This document shows positions 7,772-18,403 of a stretch of DNA of 64,000 nt, one piece after another. The stretch comes from Streptomyces tagetis (lineage in GTDB: Bacteria > Actinomycetota > Actinomycetes > Streptomycetales > Streptomycetaceae). The translations under genes and the position numbers were made by a program. Under the pieces are notes generated by a model. That model ran no database searches. It was not told the origin of the DNA and saw only the letters and a program-made list of their open reading frames with translations. The stretch is taken from the NCBI RefSeq assembly GCF_018069565.1, contig NZ_JAGPNL010000002.1:434001-498000 (forward strand), written 5' to 3'. Each line of letters begins with the position of its first letter. Position 1 is the stretch's first letter.

Positions 7772-9247
7772 ATGGCTCTCGTCATCGTTGTAAGCGCCTT
7801 CGCGTTGGTCCTCGCGGCAGCGAGCCTCTTCTCACGCCGTTACGTGAAGTCCGGTGAGGACTTCTACCTCGCGGGACGCCGGATGCCCTGGTGGGGGATC
7901 GGGCCCACCATCGCGGCCGGTCTCTTCGGCGGAACGTCCATGCTCGTCGTGGCGGGCAACTCCATGAGCTACGGCGTGAGCGCGATCTGGATCCTGGCCG
8001 TGCCGTCGTGGATCGGCGCCTTCGTGGCCACCGTCTTCTTCGCGAGAAAGGTCCGAAGACTCAAAGGCGTCGCGTCCGTCCCGGACATCGTCGCCCTGCG
8101 CTACGGGGAAGGCACCCGCACGGTCTTCACCATCGTCACCATCTTCTTCTACGTCGGATTCACCACCTCCCAGCTCCTCGCGCTCGGCATCTTCATCAAC
8201 GGCTTCACCGGCCTGCCCCTGCTGCCAGCCATGGGCGCCACCCTGCTCGTGGGCCTGGTGCTGGCCGGCGCGTCCGGCTTCCTCGGCGTGGTCATCACCG
8301 ACGGCATCATGTGCGTCATCCTCGCCATCGGCGTCGGCGTCCTCGCGGTGACCGGCGTGCGGTGGGCGGGCGGCTGGTCCGGCATCGTCGACACCCTGGC
8401 CGCGGAGAGCCCCGGACACCTCGACCTGTTCTCCTCGTCCATCACCCCCGGCGTCGCGATGGCCTACGTCGCGGCCTTCGGCCTCGCCCTCGTGCCCCAA
8501 CAGGACATCCTGCAACGGTTCGCCAGCGCCAAGGACGCGGGCCATGCCGTGCGCGGCGGCCTCTTCGCCCTGCTGATCTTCATCCCGCTCTACCTGTTCC
8601 CTGTGGTCGCCGGCCTCGCCGCGACCGTGTGGCTGCCCCGCAACGGCCACGAGGCCCTGCCCGCCGAGTCACTCGTCTCGTGGACGTCGAAGAACATGTA
8701 CTCCCCGTGGGTCTCGGCCTTCCTGTTCCTGGCCGTGACGGCGGCGATCCTGTCCACGCTCACCACCACCATCAACTCCTGCGCCCTGAACGTCACCAAG
8801 GACATCTACCTGCGCGTGACCGGGGACCGGGCCTCCCCGTCCCGCACCGTCGCCGTCGGCCGGATCTCGACGGTCCTCGTCGGCCTGGTGGCCCTGCTCT
8901 TCGCCACCGTCTTCGACTTCATCCTCGGCGCGCTCTACCTCGCGTTCTCCATCGCCTTCGCCGGCATGCTCGTACCGATCGTCGCCGCGTTCTACTGGCG
9001 GCGCGCCAACGGGTACGGCGCGTCGTGGAGCGCCCTGTCGGGCAGCGGGTTCGTGATCCTCGACTTCGCCCTGCGCGAGCTGGGGGTCGCCGTGCCCTGG
9101 CCGGGCGAGCCCTACTCCCTGCTCATCGCGTTCTGCATCTCGTTGTCCGCCCTGATCGCCGGCAGCCTCCTCACGGCGCCCCCGCCCGCTCACGTCCTCG
9201 ACGAACTCGACCGGTCGAGCGATCCGGAACCCGCGGCCACGGCGTGA
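7772..9247 (+). CDS. Sodium:solute symporter (SSS family)
   Basis: A 491-residue membrane transporter with about 13 hydrophobic segments. The SSS signature region VPQQDILQRFASAKDAGHAV and the sodium-site helix STLTTTINSCALN are present. GAAAGGGA lies 9-15 nt upstream of ATG 7772. Family members take up proline, pantothenate, urea, carboxylates or amines with sodium. Here the neighbours (amine oxidase, ureohydrolase, cupin repressor) suggest an amine or guanidino substrate, which is inference. First gene after the strong 7615 promoter. Confidence 0.9.
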   Translation: MALVIVVSAFALVLAAASLFSRRYVKSGEDFYLAGRRMPWWGIGPTIAAGLFGGTSMLVVAGNSMSYGVSAIWILAVPSWIGAFVATVFFARKVRRLKGVASVPDIVALRYGEGTRTVFTIVTIFFYVGFTTSQLLALGIFINGFTGLPLLPAMGATLLVGLVLAGASGFLGVVITDGIMCVILAIGVGVLAVTGVRWAGGWSGIVDTLAAESPGHLDLFSSSITPGVAMAYVAAFGLALVPQQDILQRFASAKDAGHAVRGGLFALLIFIPLYLFPVVAGLAATVWLPRNGHEALPAESLVSWTSKNMYSPWVSAFLFLAVTAAILSTLTTTINSCALNVTKDIYLRVTGDRASPSRTVAVGRISTVLVGLVALLFATVFDFILGALYLAFSIAFAGMLVPIVAAFYWRRANGYGASWSALSGSGFVILDFALRELGVAVPWPGEPYSLLIAFCISLSALIAGSLLTAPPPAHVLDELDRSSDPEPAATA

Positions 9248-9302
9248 TCCCCCGCTCCCTCTCCCCTCACCCCTGCTCGCCTGCCGAAGACAAGGAACCA
9301 TC

Positions 9303-10697
9303 ATGGGCACGCCACTGAGTGCCGGCTACCGGAACGGGCAGGTCTCGTTCTGGCGCAACACCGCCGGGGACCTCCCCGCCCGCCCGCCGCTGGAAGGCGA
9401 CCTCCAGGTCGACGTGGCCATCGTCGGCGCCGGATACACCGGCCTGTGGACGGCCTACTACCTCAAGAAGGCCAGCCCGGACCTGCGCATCGCCGTCCTG
9501 GAGGCCCGCCACGTCGGGTTCGGTGCCTCCGGCCGCAACGGCGGCTGGCTCTCCGGCGAACTGGGCGGCTCACGGGAGCGGTACGCCGCCGAGTCCTCCC
9601 GCGACGCCGTGATCCGCATGCAACGCGCGGTCATCGACAGCATCGACGAGGTGATCGACGTCGCGGAGGCCGAAGGCATCGACGCCGACATCACCCGCAA
9701 CGGGCTCCTGTACACGGCGCTGACGGAGAGCCAGCGCGGCCGGCTCGCGAAGACGGTCGAGTACAAGCGCGCGTGGGGGAACTCCGAGGAGGACTTCCGC
9801 CTGCTCACCGAGGACGAGATCCGGTCGAGGATCACCGTGTCCGGCGTCAGGGCGATGGCGTTCAGCCCGCACGGCGCCCGCATCCACCCGTTCAGGCTGG
9901 CGACCGGACTGGCGGACGCGGTGGAGCGCCTCGGGGTGCGGATTCACGAGCGGACGCCCGTGCTCGCCATCGAGCCGCGCACGGCGCGCACCCCGCACGG
10001 TGTGGTGAGCGCCGACTACGTCCTGCGCGCCACCGAGGGGTTCACCGCGGGCCTGCCGGGGGCGCGACGGCAGTGGCTGCCGATGAACAGCGTCATGATC
10101 GCCACGGAGCCGCTGCCCGAGCGGACCTGGCAGCGGATCGGCTGGAACGGGTTCGAGCTCCTGGGCACCCAGGGCCACGCCTTCCTGTACGCACAGCGCA
10201 CCGCCGACGGCCGGATCGCGATCGGCGGACGCGGCAACCCGTACCGGTACGGCTCCCGCACCGACACCGACGCCGCCGCCCGGCCCGGGGACGTCGACGC
10301 CCTCTGGTCCAGCCTGACCTCGATCTTTCCCGACGTGCGCGGCTCCGCGGTCGCGCACGCGTGGTGCGGCGCACTGGGAGTGGCCCGCGACTGGTGCGCC
10401 ACGGTGCGGCTGGACCACCGAAGCGGCACCGGGATCGCCGGCGGCTACGCCGGGCACGGACTGGCGATGGCCAACCTCGCGGGCCGGGCCCTGCGCGACC
10501 TCGTGCTGCGGCGCGACAGCGACCTCACCTCGCTGCCGTGCGTGGGCCGCACGGTGCGCACCTGGGAACCGGAACCGCTGCGCTGGATCGGGGTGCAGGC
10601 CCTCTACGCCCTGTACCGGCGCGCGGACCACAACGAACGCCACCGACCGGACACCTCGCGGCTCGCCCGGGTCGCGGACGCCATTTCCGGCCGGTAG
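9303..10697 (+). CDS. FAD-dependent amine oxidase, PuuB/OrdL-like
   Basis: A 464-residue DAO-superfamily flavoprotein. The FAD dinucleotide motif is IVGAGYTGLW (GxGxxG at residues 42-47), followed by ASGRNGGWLSG, characteristic of the gamma-glutamylputrescine oxidase/OrdL branch. The C-terminus has GGYAGHGLAMANLAGRAL, which closes the FAD site. It would oxidise a primary or secondary amine to an aldehyde or imine with hydrogen peroxide or another acceptor. AAGGA lies upstream of ATG 9303. Its position between a transporter and a ureohydrolase suggests it oxidises the imported amine or the amine released by the ureohydrolase. Confidence 0.85.
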   Translation: MGTPLSAGYRNGQVSFWRNTAGDLPARPPLEGDLQVDVAIVGAGYTGLWTAYYLKKASPDLRIAVLEARHVGFGASGRNGGWLSGELGGSRERYAAESSRDAVIRMQRAVIDSIDEVIDVAEAEGIDADITRNGLLYTALTESQRGRLAKTVEYKRAWGNSEEDFRLLTEDEIRSRITVSGVRAMAFSPHGARIHPFRLATGLADAVERLGVRIHERTPVLAIEPRTARTPHGVVSADYVLRATEGFTAGLPGARRQWLPMNSVMIATEPLPERTWQRIGWNGFELLGTQGHAFLYAQRTADGRIAIGGRGNPYRYGSRTDTDAAARPGDVDALWSSLTSIFPDVRGSAVAHAWCGALGVARDWCATVRLDHRSGTGIAGGYAGHGLAMANLAGRALRDLVLRRDSDLTSLPCVGRTVRTWEPEPLRWIGVQALYALYRRADHNERHRPDTSRLARVADAISGR

Positions 10698-10727
10698 GAG
10701 CACGCCGAAGAAGGAGTGAAGGAACCA

Positions 10728-11813
10728 GTGCGAAACGACCAGATCGAAGCCATGTTCGACCGCGCCACGGTCATCGCGGAGCGGTCCGGAAAGCGGGTCG
10801 AGCGGCGGGCCGAGGCCCTGCTGCGGCCGGGGGTACCGACCTTCGCCGAGGTCGACCGCGTCCGCCTCGACGGGTTGCGGGAGTACGACGCCGTCTTCTA
10901 CGGCATACCGTTCGAGGGCTTCGTGGTGAAGGACCCGCGCAACTTCTACCCGCAGGGCACGGCTCCCGCGCCGGGCCACGACGTCTACTCACGTCCCGGC
11001 GCGTACGAGGCACCCACGGCGATCCGGCAGGCATCCCTGTTCTACTCGATCGACCACTCGAACTGGCTGCTGCCGGAGCGCGGTCTCGTGGTGGGCGACC
11101 ACCTGAGGGCAGGCGATCTCGGTGACGCCCCGATCGGGGAGCAGACCCCCGAGGAGATCCTGGAGTGGCTGCCCGGACACATCGGTGAGATCACCCGGGC
11201 CGGTGCCGTGCCGCTGATCTTCGGCGGTGACCACAGCGTGTCGCTGCCGACCATCGCGGGCATCTTCGCGGCGACCGGCAAGAAGCTCGGGGTGGTCACC
11301 TACGACGCGCACTACGACCTGTCGTGGTACCCGAGGTACTGGGCGGGCTCGCAGTGGGCTCGGGCGATGGAGATGGGCGCCCTCGAACCGGCCAACCTCG
11401 TCCACCTCGGTATCCGCGGGGTGCGCAACTCCCACTTCTGGCACGCCGCGGCGGCCGAACTGGGGACCACGGTGCTGACCATCGACGACATCGAGCGACG
11501 GGGCGTCGAGGAGGTGAGCGTCGAAGCGCGGGAACGGGCTCTGAGCGGCTGCGACGCGCTCTATGTCTCCATCGACGTCGACGTGTTCGACCCGGCGGCG
11601 CTGCCGGCCCAGAAGTACCCGGAGGTAGGCGGACTGACCGCCCGTGAGATGCTGCGTTCCCTGCGGACCGTGCTCGGTGACGGGCGCGAGCTGGTCGGGT
11701 TCGACTTCTCCTGCCTGGGGCCCGCCTACGATCACCAGTACCACGGTGCGGCTGTGGCAGGGCGGTGTTACATCGAGGTGCTCGCGGCCTTGGCGGCGGG
11801 CCGGAAGGGCTGA
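10728..11813 (+). CDS. Ureohydrolase (agmatinase/arginase family), divergent
   Basis: A binuclear-manganese ureohydrolase of about 361 residues that should release urea from a guanidino compound. All metal-ligand motifs are present: GGDHS (His169), DAHYD (Asp193, His195, Asp197) and SIDVDVFD (Asp283, Asp285). The substrate loops differ from agmatinases: the usual His-Gly segment after DAHxD is replaced by AGSQWARAMEMG, and the APGTGTPEPGG loop reads ALPAQKYPEVGG. The substrate may therefore not be agmatine. GTG 10728 is favoured because AAGGAG at 10711-10716 is 11 nt upstream; GTG 10716 directly abuts that AAGGAG. It forms one unit with the oxidase and the regulator. Confidence 0.82.
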   Translation: MRNDQIEAMFDRATVIAERSGKRVERRAEALLRPGVPTFAEVDRVRLDGLREYDAVFYGIPFEGFVVKDPRNFYPQGTAPAPGHDVYSRPGAYEAPTAIRQASLFYSIDHSNWLLPERGLVVGDHLRAGDLGDAPIGEQTPEEILEWLPGHIGEITRAGAVPLIFGGDHSVSLPTIAGIFAATGKKLGVVTYDAHYDLSWYPRYWAGSQWARAMEMGALEPANLVHLGIRGVRNSHFWHAAAAELGTTVLTIDDIERRGVEEVSVEARERALSGCDALYVSIDVDVFDPAALPAQKYPEVGGLTAREMLRSLRTVLGDGRELVGFDFSCLGPAYDHQYHGAAVAGRCYIEVLAALAAGRKG

Positions 11814-11824
11814 GGTCTGAACGC

Positions 11825-12403
11825 ATGGACCACAACGATCCGTCCACGGTCGGGAGGACGATCAGGTCGCTGCGCATCCAGCAGGGCATCACGATGGTGC
11901 AACTCGGAAAGCGTGCCGGGATCTCGCAGTCCTATCTCAGCGAGATCGAGACCGGCAAGGCGTCACCGAGCCTCACCACCCTCTTCGCGCTCGCGGAACA
12001 ACTCGGGATGACCCCTGCCGGCCTCCTGCGCCCCTCCGTGCAGGAGGACGAGATCGTCGTGGTCCGGGCCGACGAGGCCGCCGACGTCTACCCGGTCAGC
12101 GACACCACCGGCGACGTCCACTTCCGTGCCGTCCTGCGGCAGGGACCCCTGTCGATGTCGGAGTTCGTCGCCTCCCCCGGCGACGACCTCACCGGCGACT
12201 TCAGCCACAGCGGCTACGAGGTGATCTACGTGGCGCAGGGCAGCCTGGTCGTGACCCTCAGCGGTCACGACCCGGTGTCGCTCACCGTCGGCGACACCAT
12301 GTCCTACCCCGGGGAGCTGCCCCACTCGTGGGAGATCGCGGGGACCGAGCCGGTGCGCGTGTTCCAGGTCCTCGACACACCCGCCGCCCACCCTCCGCAC
12401 TGA
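11825..12403 (+). CDS. XRE-family regulator with cupin domain (PuuR-like)
   Basis: A 192-residue regulator. The N-terminal helix-turn-helix (IRSLRIQQGITMVQLGKRAG, then SQSYLSEIETGKASPSL) is of the XRE/Cro type. The C-terminal cupin_2 barrel (about residues 105-185) has GYEVIYVAQGSLVVTLSG and DTMSYPGELPHSWEI. The same layout occurs in PuuR, which senses polyamines. It begins 12 nt after the ureohydrolase and is likely the local ligand-responsive repressor, acting on the direct repeats at 7640 (inference). Confidence 0.88.
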   Translation: MDHNDPSTVGRTIRSLRIQQGITMVQLGKRAGISQSYLSEIETGKASPSLTTLFALAEQLGMTPAGLLRPSVQEDEIVVVRADEAADVYPVSDTTGDVHFRAVLRQGPLSMSEFVASPGDDLTGDFSHSGYEVIYVAQGSLVVTLSGHDPVSLTVGDTMSYPGELPHSWEIAGTEPVRVFQVLDTPAAHPPH

Positions 12404-12418
12404 GGCGGGCCGGCGGGC

Positions 12419-12459
12419 CGGCAGCGGGTGGCGGACCCGCGGGTCGGCAGCGGGTGGCG
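12419..12459. repeat. 15-nt direct repeat pair
   Basis: CGGCAGCGGGTGGCG occurs at 12419-12433 and again at 12445-12459 in the 172-nt gap after the regulator. No other feature is evident in the gap. Confidence 0.6.
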
Positions 12460-12575
12460 CACCGTGCGGGTCGCTCGCGTGCGCCGTGGGCCGGACGAGG
12501 CCGGGCCCGCGTCAACCTGATGAACCGGACGCGGGTTTATTTACCCCTTTCCAGTGATTCGGTGGGTGCGGACGG

Positions 12576-14318
12576 GTGAAGCGCCCGTACCGGTCGCAGA
12601 ATCCTGCCGTGACCTGTCCCGCCGGCGCACCGCCGCCGACCTATCCCGTTCTGCTGGGGGGTGTCCCCGTGCCCGGTGAGGGCTGGGTCCACTGGCCCCG
12701 CGGCAGCGCCATGCTCCACGACACCTACGACGTGCTCGCGCTCAAGGCCCGCCTCGACCACGGCCGCGCCACCCCCGCCGACGAGACCGACCCCCGCCTG
12801 GCCGGCAAGGTCGCCCGCTCCACGCCCGAGCAGGTCACCGCCGCACTCGCCGCCGCCCGCGCCGCCCAGCCCGTCTGGGCCCGGGTGCCGCTGGAGAGAC
12901 GGCTCGACTTCGTCCGCGCCGTCCACCGGCGGCTGCGCGAGCGGGCGGGCGACTTCACCGGCATCCTCGTCGCCGAAGGGCACCCCTTACGCGTCGCCGA
13001 GTGGGCCCTGTCGGCCGCCCTCAACCTCACCCACCCCGACACCCTCGACCACGCCCGGTCGGTCCTGCGCTGGGAGGGCGAGCAGGCCGGCCGCCGGATA
13101 CGTCTCGTACGCAAACCCGACGGCGTCGTCTGCCTCGACCCCGCGCGCAACGCGCCCCTGCTCACCGCCCTCGCGGGCGTCCCCACCCTGGCCGCCGGCA
13201 ACGCGCTCGTCCTCAACGCCCCGCCCTCCGTGCCGCTCGGCACCGTGCACGTCTTCCACACCGTGGTCGCCCCGCTGCTCGCGGAGCACGGGGCGCCGCC
13301 CGGCACGCTCAGCGTGCTCTGCGCGCCGGCCCGGCCCGTGCTGCGCGCCTGGCTCGCCTCGCCCGACTGCGACGACGTGTTCTTCTTCGGCGGTTCCCGC
13401 GAGGGCGCCGAACTCACCCGCTCCTGCCTGGAGAACGGCAAGAAGCCCGTCATGGAGATGGCCGGCAACGACGCCCTGGTGGTCTGGCGGGACGCCGATC
13501 TGACCGGGGCGGTCGACGCCGCGCTGGAGCGCTACCACGGCTCGGGACAGCTCTGCCTCGCCCCCAAGTTCGCCCTGGTCCACCCGGCGGTGGCCGACAC
13601 GTTCACCGGTCTGCTCCGCGAGCGGGTGGCGGCGCTGCGAGTGGGCCCGCCCGAGGACCCGGACGTCGTGCTCACGCCCGTGGTCAAGCGCTCCCAGTGC
13701 CAGGACGTCCTCGACGACGCCCTCTCCCACGGGGCCGAACTGCTCTGCGGCGGCGAAGCGGTCGACGTGCACGGCGCCCCCTCGCGCCGGGGCCCCTTCG
13801 TCCGGCCGGTGCTGCTGCGTGTGCGCGGGCTCCGGGCGGCGGCGCGGATGCGGGCCGTCACCGAGGAGACCTTCTTCCCGCTGATGTGCGTGATCGTCCC
13901 GGACGACGCCCCCGCCGGCACACCAGACGACGCCCCGGTCGGTACAGCGGACGGCGCCGCCACCGACACGCCCGCCGACGCGACGGACGCGGACCGCGCG
14001 CTGCTGGACACCGTCCTCGCCTTCGTCAACGCCAACCGCTACGGGCTGCGCAACTCCCTGTGGGCCCGCGACCCGTACGTCGTCGACCGGTTCACGGACG
14101 AGGTCACCAACGGGGGCGTGCTCAAGGTCAACGACAGCCACATCGGGACGCTCCCCGTCCTGCCCATCATCGGCGGGACCGGACTGTCCGGCGGGGTGTT
14201 CGGCGAGGCCAACGTGCCCTTCCTGCGGACCACCCGGCTCCAGGGCATCAGCATCGGCACCGGCCGGCCGGACCACTTCGACCACCTCGCCACCGCCGGC
14301 CCGCCGCGGCACCCGTAA
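12576..14318 (+). CDS. Aldehyde dehydrogenase family protein, TTA-containing
   Basis: A 580-residue NAD(P)-dependent aldehyde dehydrogenase. The cofactor segment FFFGGSREGAEL, catalytic Glu in EMAGNDALVVW and catalytic Cys in GSGQLCLAPKF are all present. It is longer than the usual 480-500 residues because of an N-terminal extension and a low-complexity Ala/Asp/Thr/Pro insert at about residues 448-470. Codon 138 (12987-12989) is TTA, so translation should depend on the bldA tRNA. The start is uncertain: no clear ribosome site precedes GTG 12576, and GTG 12609 is in frame. It could process the aldehyde from the upstream amine oxidase, but it is 172 nt away and next to a calcium-binding protein instead. 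Confidence 0.8.
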   Translation: MKRPYRSQNPAVTCPAGAPPPTYPVLLGGVPVPGEGWVHWPRGSAMLHDTYDVLALKARLDHGRATPADETDPRLAGKVARSTPEQVTAALAAARAAQPVWARVPLERRLDFVRAVHRRLRERAGDFTGILVAEGHPLRVAEWALSAALNLTHPDTLDHARSVLRWEGEQAGRRIRLVRKPDGVVCLDPARNAPLLTALAGVPTLAAGNALVLNAPPSVPLGTVHVFHTVVAPLLAEHGAPPGTLSVLCAPARPVLRAWLASPDCDDVFFFGGSREGAELTRSCLENGKKPVMEMAGNDALVVWRDADLTGAVDAALERYHGSGQLCLAPKFALVHPAVADTFTGLLRERVAALRVGPPEDPDVVLTPVVKRSQCQDVLDDALSHGAELLCGGEAVDVHGAPSRRGPFVRPVLLRVRGLRAAARMRAVTEETFFPLMCVIVPDDAPAGTPDDAPVGTADGAATDTPADATDADRALLDTVLAFVNANRYGLRNSLWARDPYVVDRFTDEVTNGGVLKVNDSHIGTLPVLPIIGGTGLSGGVFGEANVPFLRTTRLQGISIGTGRPDHFDHLATAGPPRHP

Positions 14319-14441
14319 CCCGGGGTTCGCGCGCGACCACCCCGGCCCGCCCGCGCCCCCCCGCCCCAGGTTTTCCCACCCCACCCGCGCCACCCGGCGC
14401 ACCGTCACGCCGCCACGGCGTCCACGAGAGAGGCACCGACC

Positions 14442-15005
14442 ATGACCACGCTGTCCGGAACCGACCTGCTCCACCACAAGATCGACCTCTGCTTCCGCCA
14501 CTTCGACACCGACGACAACGGCGCGATCGACCGCGAGGACCTGCTCACCCTCGGCGCCCACCTGCTCTCCCGGTTCGGCGAGCCCGCCACCTCCCCGAAG
14601 GGCACCGCCCTGATGGACGGCATGGCCCGCTTCTGGGACGCCCTCGTGACCGTCGCCGACGAGAACGGCGACGGGGAACTCTCCCGCGAGGAGTACCGGG
14701 CCTGCATGACCGGCGCCTTCGTCACCTCGCCCGACGGCTTCGAGACCTCCTTCCGGCCGCTGGCCGAGGCGGTCGTCACCCTGCTCGACACCGACGGCGA
14801 CGGCGAGGTCGACGAACGGGAGTTCCAGGCGTGGCAGGACGTCTTCCGCACCGCGCCCGAGGACCGGGCCGCCGCCTTCCGCAAGCTCGACGCCGACGGC
14901 AGCGGCAGACTCACGGTCGACGAACTCCTCGCCGCCGTACGGGAGTTCTACGTCAGCCCCGACGCCGACGCGGCCGGCAACTGGCTCTACGGCCCCGTCG
15001 CCTGA
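14442..15005 (+). CDS. Four-EF-hand calcium-binding protein (calerythrin-like)
   Basis: A 187-residue soluble protein with four canonical EF-hand loops at residues 22-33 (DTDDNGAIDRED), 73-84 (DENGDGELSREE), 116-127 (DTDGDGEVDERE) and 150-161 (DADGSGRLTVDE). All have the acidic residues needed at positions 1, 3, 5 and 12. No signal peptide is visible, so it should be a cytoplasmic calcium sensor or buffer of the calerythrin/CabB type found in actinomycetes. AGAGAGG precedes ATG 14442. It follows the aldehyde dehydrogenase by 123 nt and precedes a strong terminator; a functional link is not demonstrated. Confidence 0.93.
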   Translation: MTTLSGTDLLHHKIDLCFRHFDTDDNGAIDREDLLTLGAHLLSRFGEPATSPKGTALMDGMARFWDALVTVADENGDGELSREEYRACMTGAFVTSPDGFETSFRPLAEAVVTLLDTDGDGEVDEREFQAWQDVFRTAPEDRAAAFRKLDADGSGRLTVDELLAAVREFYVSPDADAAGNWLYGPVA

Positions 15006-15036
15006 CCCACGGCACACGGCGCCGCCACGGCACCGG

Positions 15037-15069
15037 CGGAGGGCGGACCCTCGACGGACCCGCCCTCCG
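15037..15069. terminator. Bidirectional terminator hairpin
   Basis: CGGAGGGCGG (15037-15046) pairs perfectly with CCGCCCTCCG (15060-15069) around a 13-nt loop. It lies between the convergent EF-hand and aspartase genes and could stop transcription from both sides. Confidence 0.8.
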
Positions 15070-15115
15070 TGTGACGCCCCCGCACGGGCGCCGTACCTCC
15101 CCGGCCCGAACGGCG

Positions 15116-16524
<1,409 letters not shown>

Positions 16525-16528
<4 letters not shown>

Positions 16529-17694
16529 GCTGCCTCACCGCCGCCCGTCAGCCGGGTGCGCAGATCGTCGCGGGCGGCGAGGTCCAGGCAGGTCCACGCC
16601 ATGGCGAGGGCCCCGTCCAGGACCGCCCGGTCGGCGGCGGGTCCGGCGCAGTGCGCGGCGAACTCCTTCTGGTGGTTGACCGCGGGCAGCGAGTCGATGC
16701 CCAGGTAGGGGTGGATGGCGGGCACCCGGTGCGAGACGTTGCCCATGTCCGTCGAGGCGCGGTTCATCCGGGACGCCTCGCTCGGCTCGGGGAACTCGCG
16801 GCCGAGCGCGGTGGCGTTGCCGAGGTAGAGCGCGAGGAGGTCCTCGTCGGTGACGAAGTCGGCGTAGGGCGGGCTCTCCGGCTCGATCTCCAGCCGGCAG
16901 CCGGTGGCGAGCGCCCCGGCCTCGAAGCATCGGTTCACCCTGGTCTCCAGTTCCGTGAGCTCGTCCAGGTTCCCGGCCCGGACGTACCAGCGGCCCTCGG
17001 TCAGTTCGGGGACCGCGTTGGGTGCCTCGCCGCCCCGGGTGACGATGCCGTGCACCCGGGTGCCGGCGTCCAGGTGCTGGCGGAGCAGCCCGATCGCCGT
17101 CTGCGCGACGGTGAAGGCGTCGGCGGCGTTGCGCCCCCGCTCGGGGTAGGCCGCCGCGTGGGTGGCCCGGCCGTGGTAGCGGATCTTGTTGTGGGCCACG
17201 GCGAACGGCTCGGCGCGGGCCACGTCCAGCGGGCCGGGGTGGATCATCATGGCGGCGTGCACGTCGTCGAAGGCGCCCCGGTCCAGCAGGAGGATCTTGC
17301 CGCCGCCGCCCTCCTCGGCCGGGGTGCCGAGCACGGTGACGGTCAGCCCGGCCTCGTCGGCGAGGGGGGCCAGCAGCCCGGCCGCGCCGACCGCCGCCGC
17401 CGCGATGATGTTGTGGCCGCAGGCGTGGCCGAGGCCCGGCAGCGCGTCGTACTCGGCGCAGATCGCCACGTTGAGCGGGCCGCTGCCGGCGCGGGCCCGG
17501 AAGGCGGTCGGCAGCTCGCAGAACCCGGGCTCGACGGTGAAGCCGAGCCCGTCGAGCGCCTCGCCGGTCCAGCGGGCCGCGCGGTGCTCCTCCCAGGCGA
17601 CCTCGGGGTGGGCGTGCAGCTTGTGGGAGAGGCCGAGCAGGAGGGGGGAGAGGCCGGGCAGCCGCGCCGCCGCCCGGTCCTTGAGCGTGCTCAC
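16525..17694 (-). CDS. M20 amidohydrolase (AbgB/PM20D2-like)
   Basis: A 389-residue cytoplasmic M20D metallohydrolase of the amide-cleaving type (p-aminobenzoyl-glutamate or N-acyl-amino-acid hydrolases). Metal and catalytic motifs are intact: EYDALPGLGHACGHN, GTPAEEGGGGK with the Glu pair, RATHAA, and a late His in VNHQKEF. GTG 17694 overlaps the stop of the upstream DUF1028 gene (GTGA), and its own stop overlaps the aspartase start. The context suggests cleavage of an amide between an oxidised moiety and an amino acid such as aspartate, which the next enzyme would deaminate (inference). Confidence 0.87.
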
Positions 17695-18368
17695 AGGTCG
17701 CCCGGCACGCCGTAGCTCGGTGCCGCGGCCGGGTTCACCGCCCGCGAGAGGTAGTCCCGCTTCTCTTTGGACCACCGCCGCCACAACCGCTCCAGCTCGC
17801 CCATCGGGTCGTCGTCGGACCAGTCGACGCGCAGGTCGGTCACCGGCCAGCTCACCTCGTCCACGACGACGAGGCCCGCCGAGTGCTCCGGCCCCTCCTC
17901 CCCGCCGGCGTCCCGGCCGGCGAGGAGCCCGGCCAGCAGCCGTTCCTCGAACTCGGCGCCGGCGGACCGCTCGTAGGCGGCGAGCATGGCGTCGACGACG
18001 CCCGGGTCGGAGAGCAGGTTGCCGGCGGCGACCACGCCGTCGCCCTCGACGGTGCGGTGGGTGCCGAGCGTGCCCTCGCCGGAGAACGCCGCGGTCCGGC
18101 CCCGCGCGTCCACCACCGCGAGCTGGCGGTAGCGGATGTGCTCCTCGGAGGCGGTGACGGCCGCGACCGCGCGGGCCGCGTCCACGCCCTCGGCCAGCAG
18201 CCCGAGCAGCCGCGGCCCGAGCGCCGGCAGGGTGACGTTCTGCGAGGCGGCGACGCCGACGCCGCTACGGACGTGCGCGCACCGGGCGGCGACCGCGGGG
18301 CTCGACGAGGTGACCACGACACCGAAGGCGCCGGTCGCCGCGTCTCGGGCGATCAGGGAAAACGTCAT
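17691..18368 (-). CDS. DUF1028 Ntn-hydrolase-fold protein
   Basis: A 225-residue protein beginning MTFSLIARDAATGAFGVVV, the diagnostic N-terminus of DUF1028. The structural family is Ntn-hydrolase-like. Thr2, exposed after Met removal, could act as N-terminal nucleophile (inference). GAGGATC lies just upstream of ATG 18368. It is 35 nt after the monooxygenase gene and overlaps the amidohydrolase by 4 nt, so it probably works in the same pathway. The biochemical role of the family is not firmly established to my knowledge. Confidence 0.85.
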   Translation of the reverse strand: MTFSLIARDAATGAFGVVVTSSSPAVAARCAHVRSGVGVAASQNVTLPALGPRLLGLLAEGVDAARAVAAVTASEEHIRYRQLAVVDARGRTAAFSGEGTLGTHRTVEGDGVVAAGNLLSDPGVVDAMLAAYERSAGAEFEERLLAGLLAGRDAGGEEGPEHSAGLVVVDEVSWPVTDLRVDWSDDDPMGELERLWRRWSKEKRDYLSRAVNPAAAPSYGVPGDL

Positions 18369-18403
18369 TGTTGATCCTCACTGTGCGGGGTGCCGGGCGC
18401 CGG

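Noticed and set aside
7615..7857. Small open frame across the promoter of the symporter operon
   Set aside because: It starts inside the -35 element, overlaps the symporter start in another frame and has no ribosome site.
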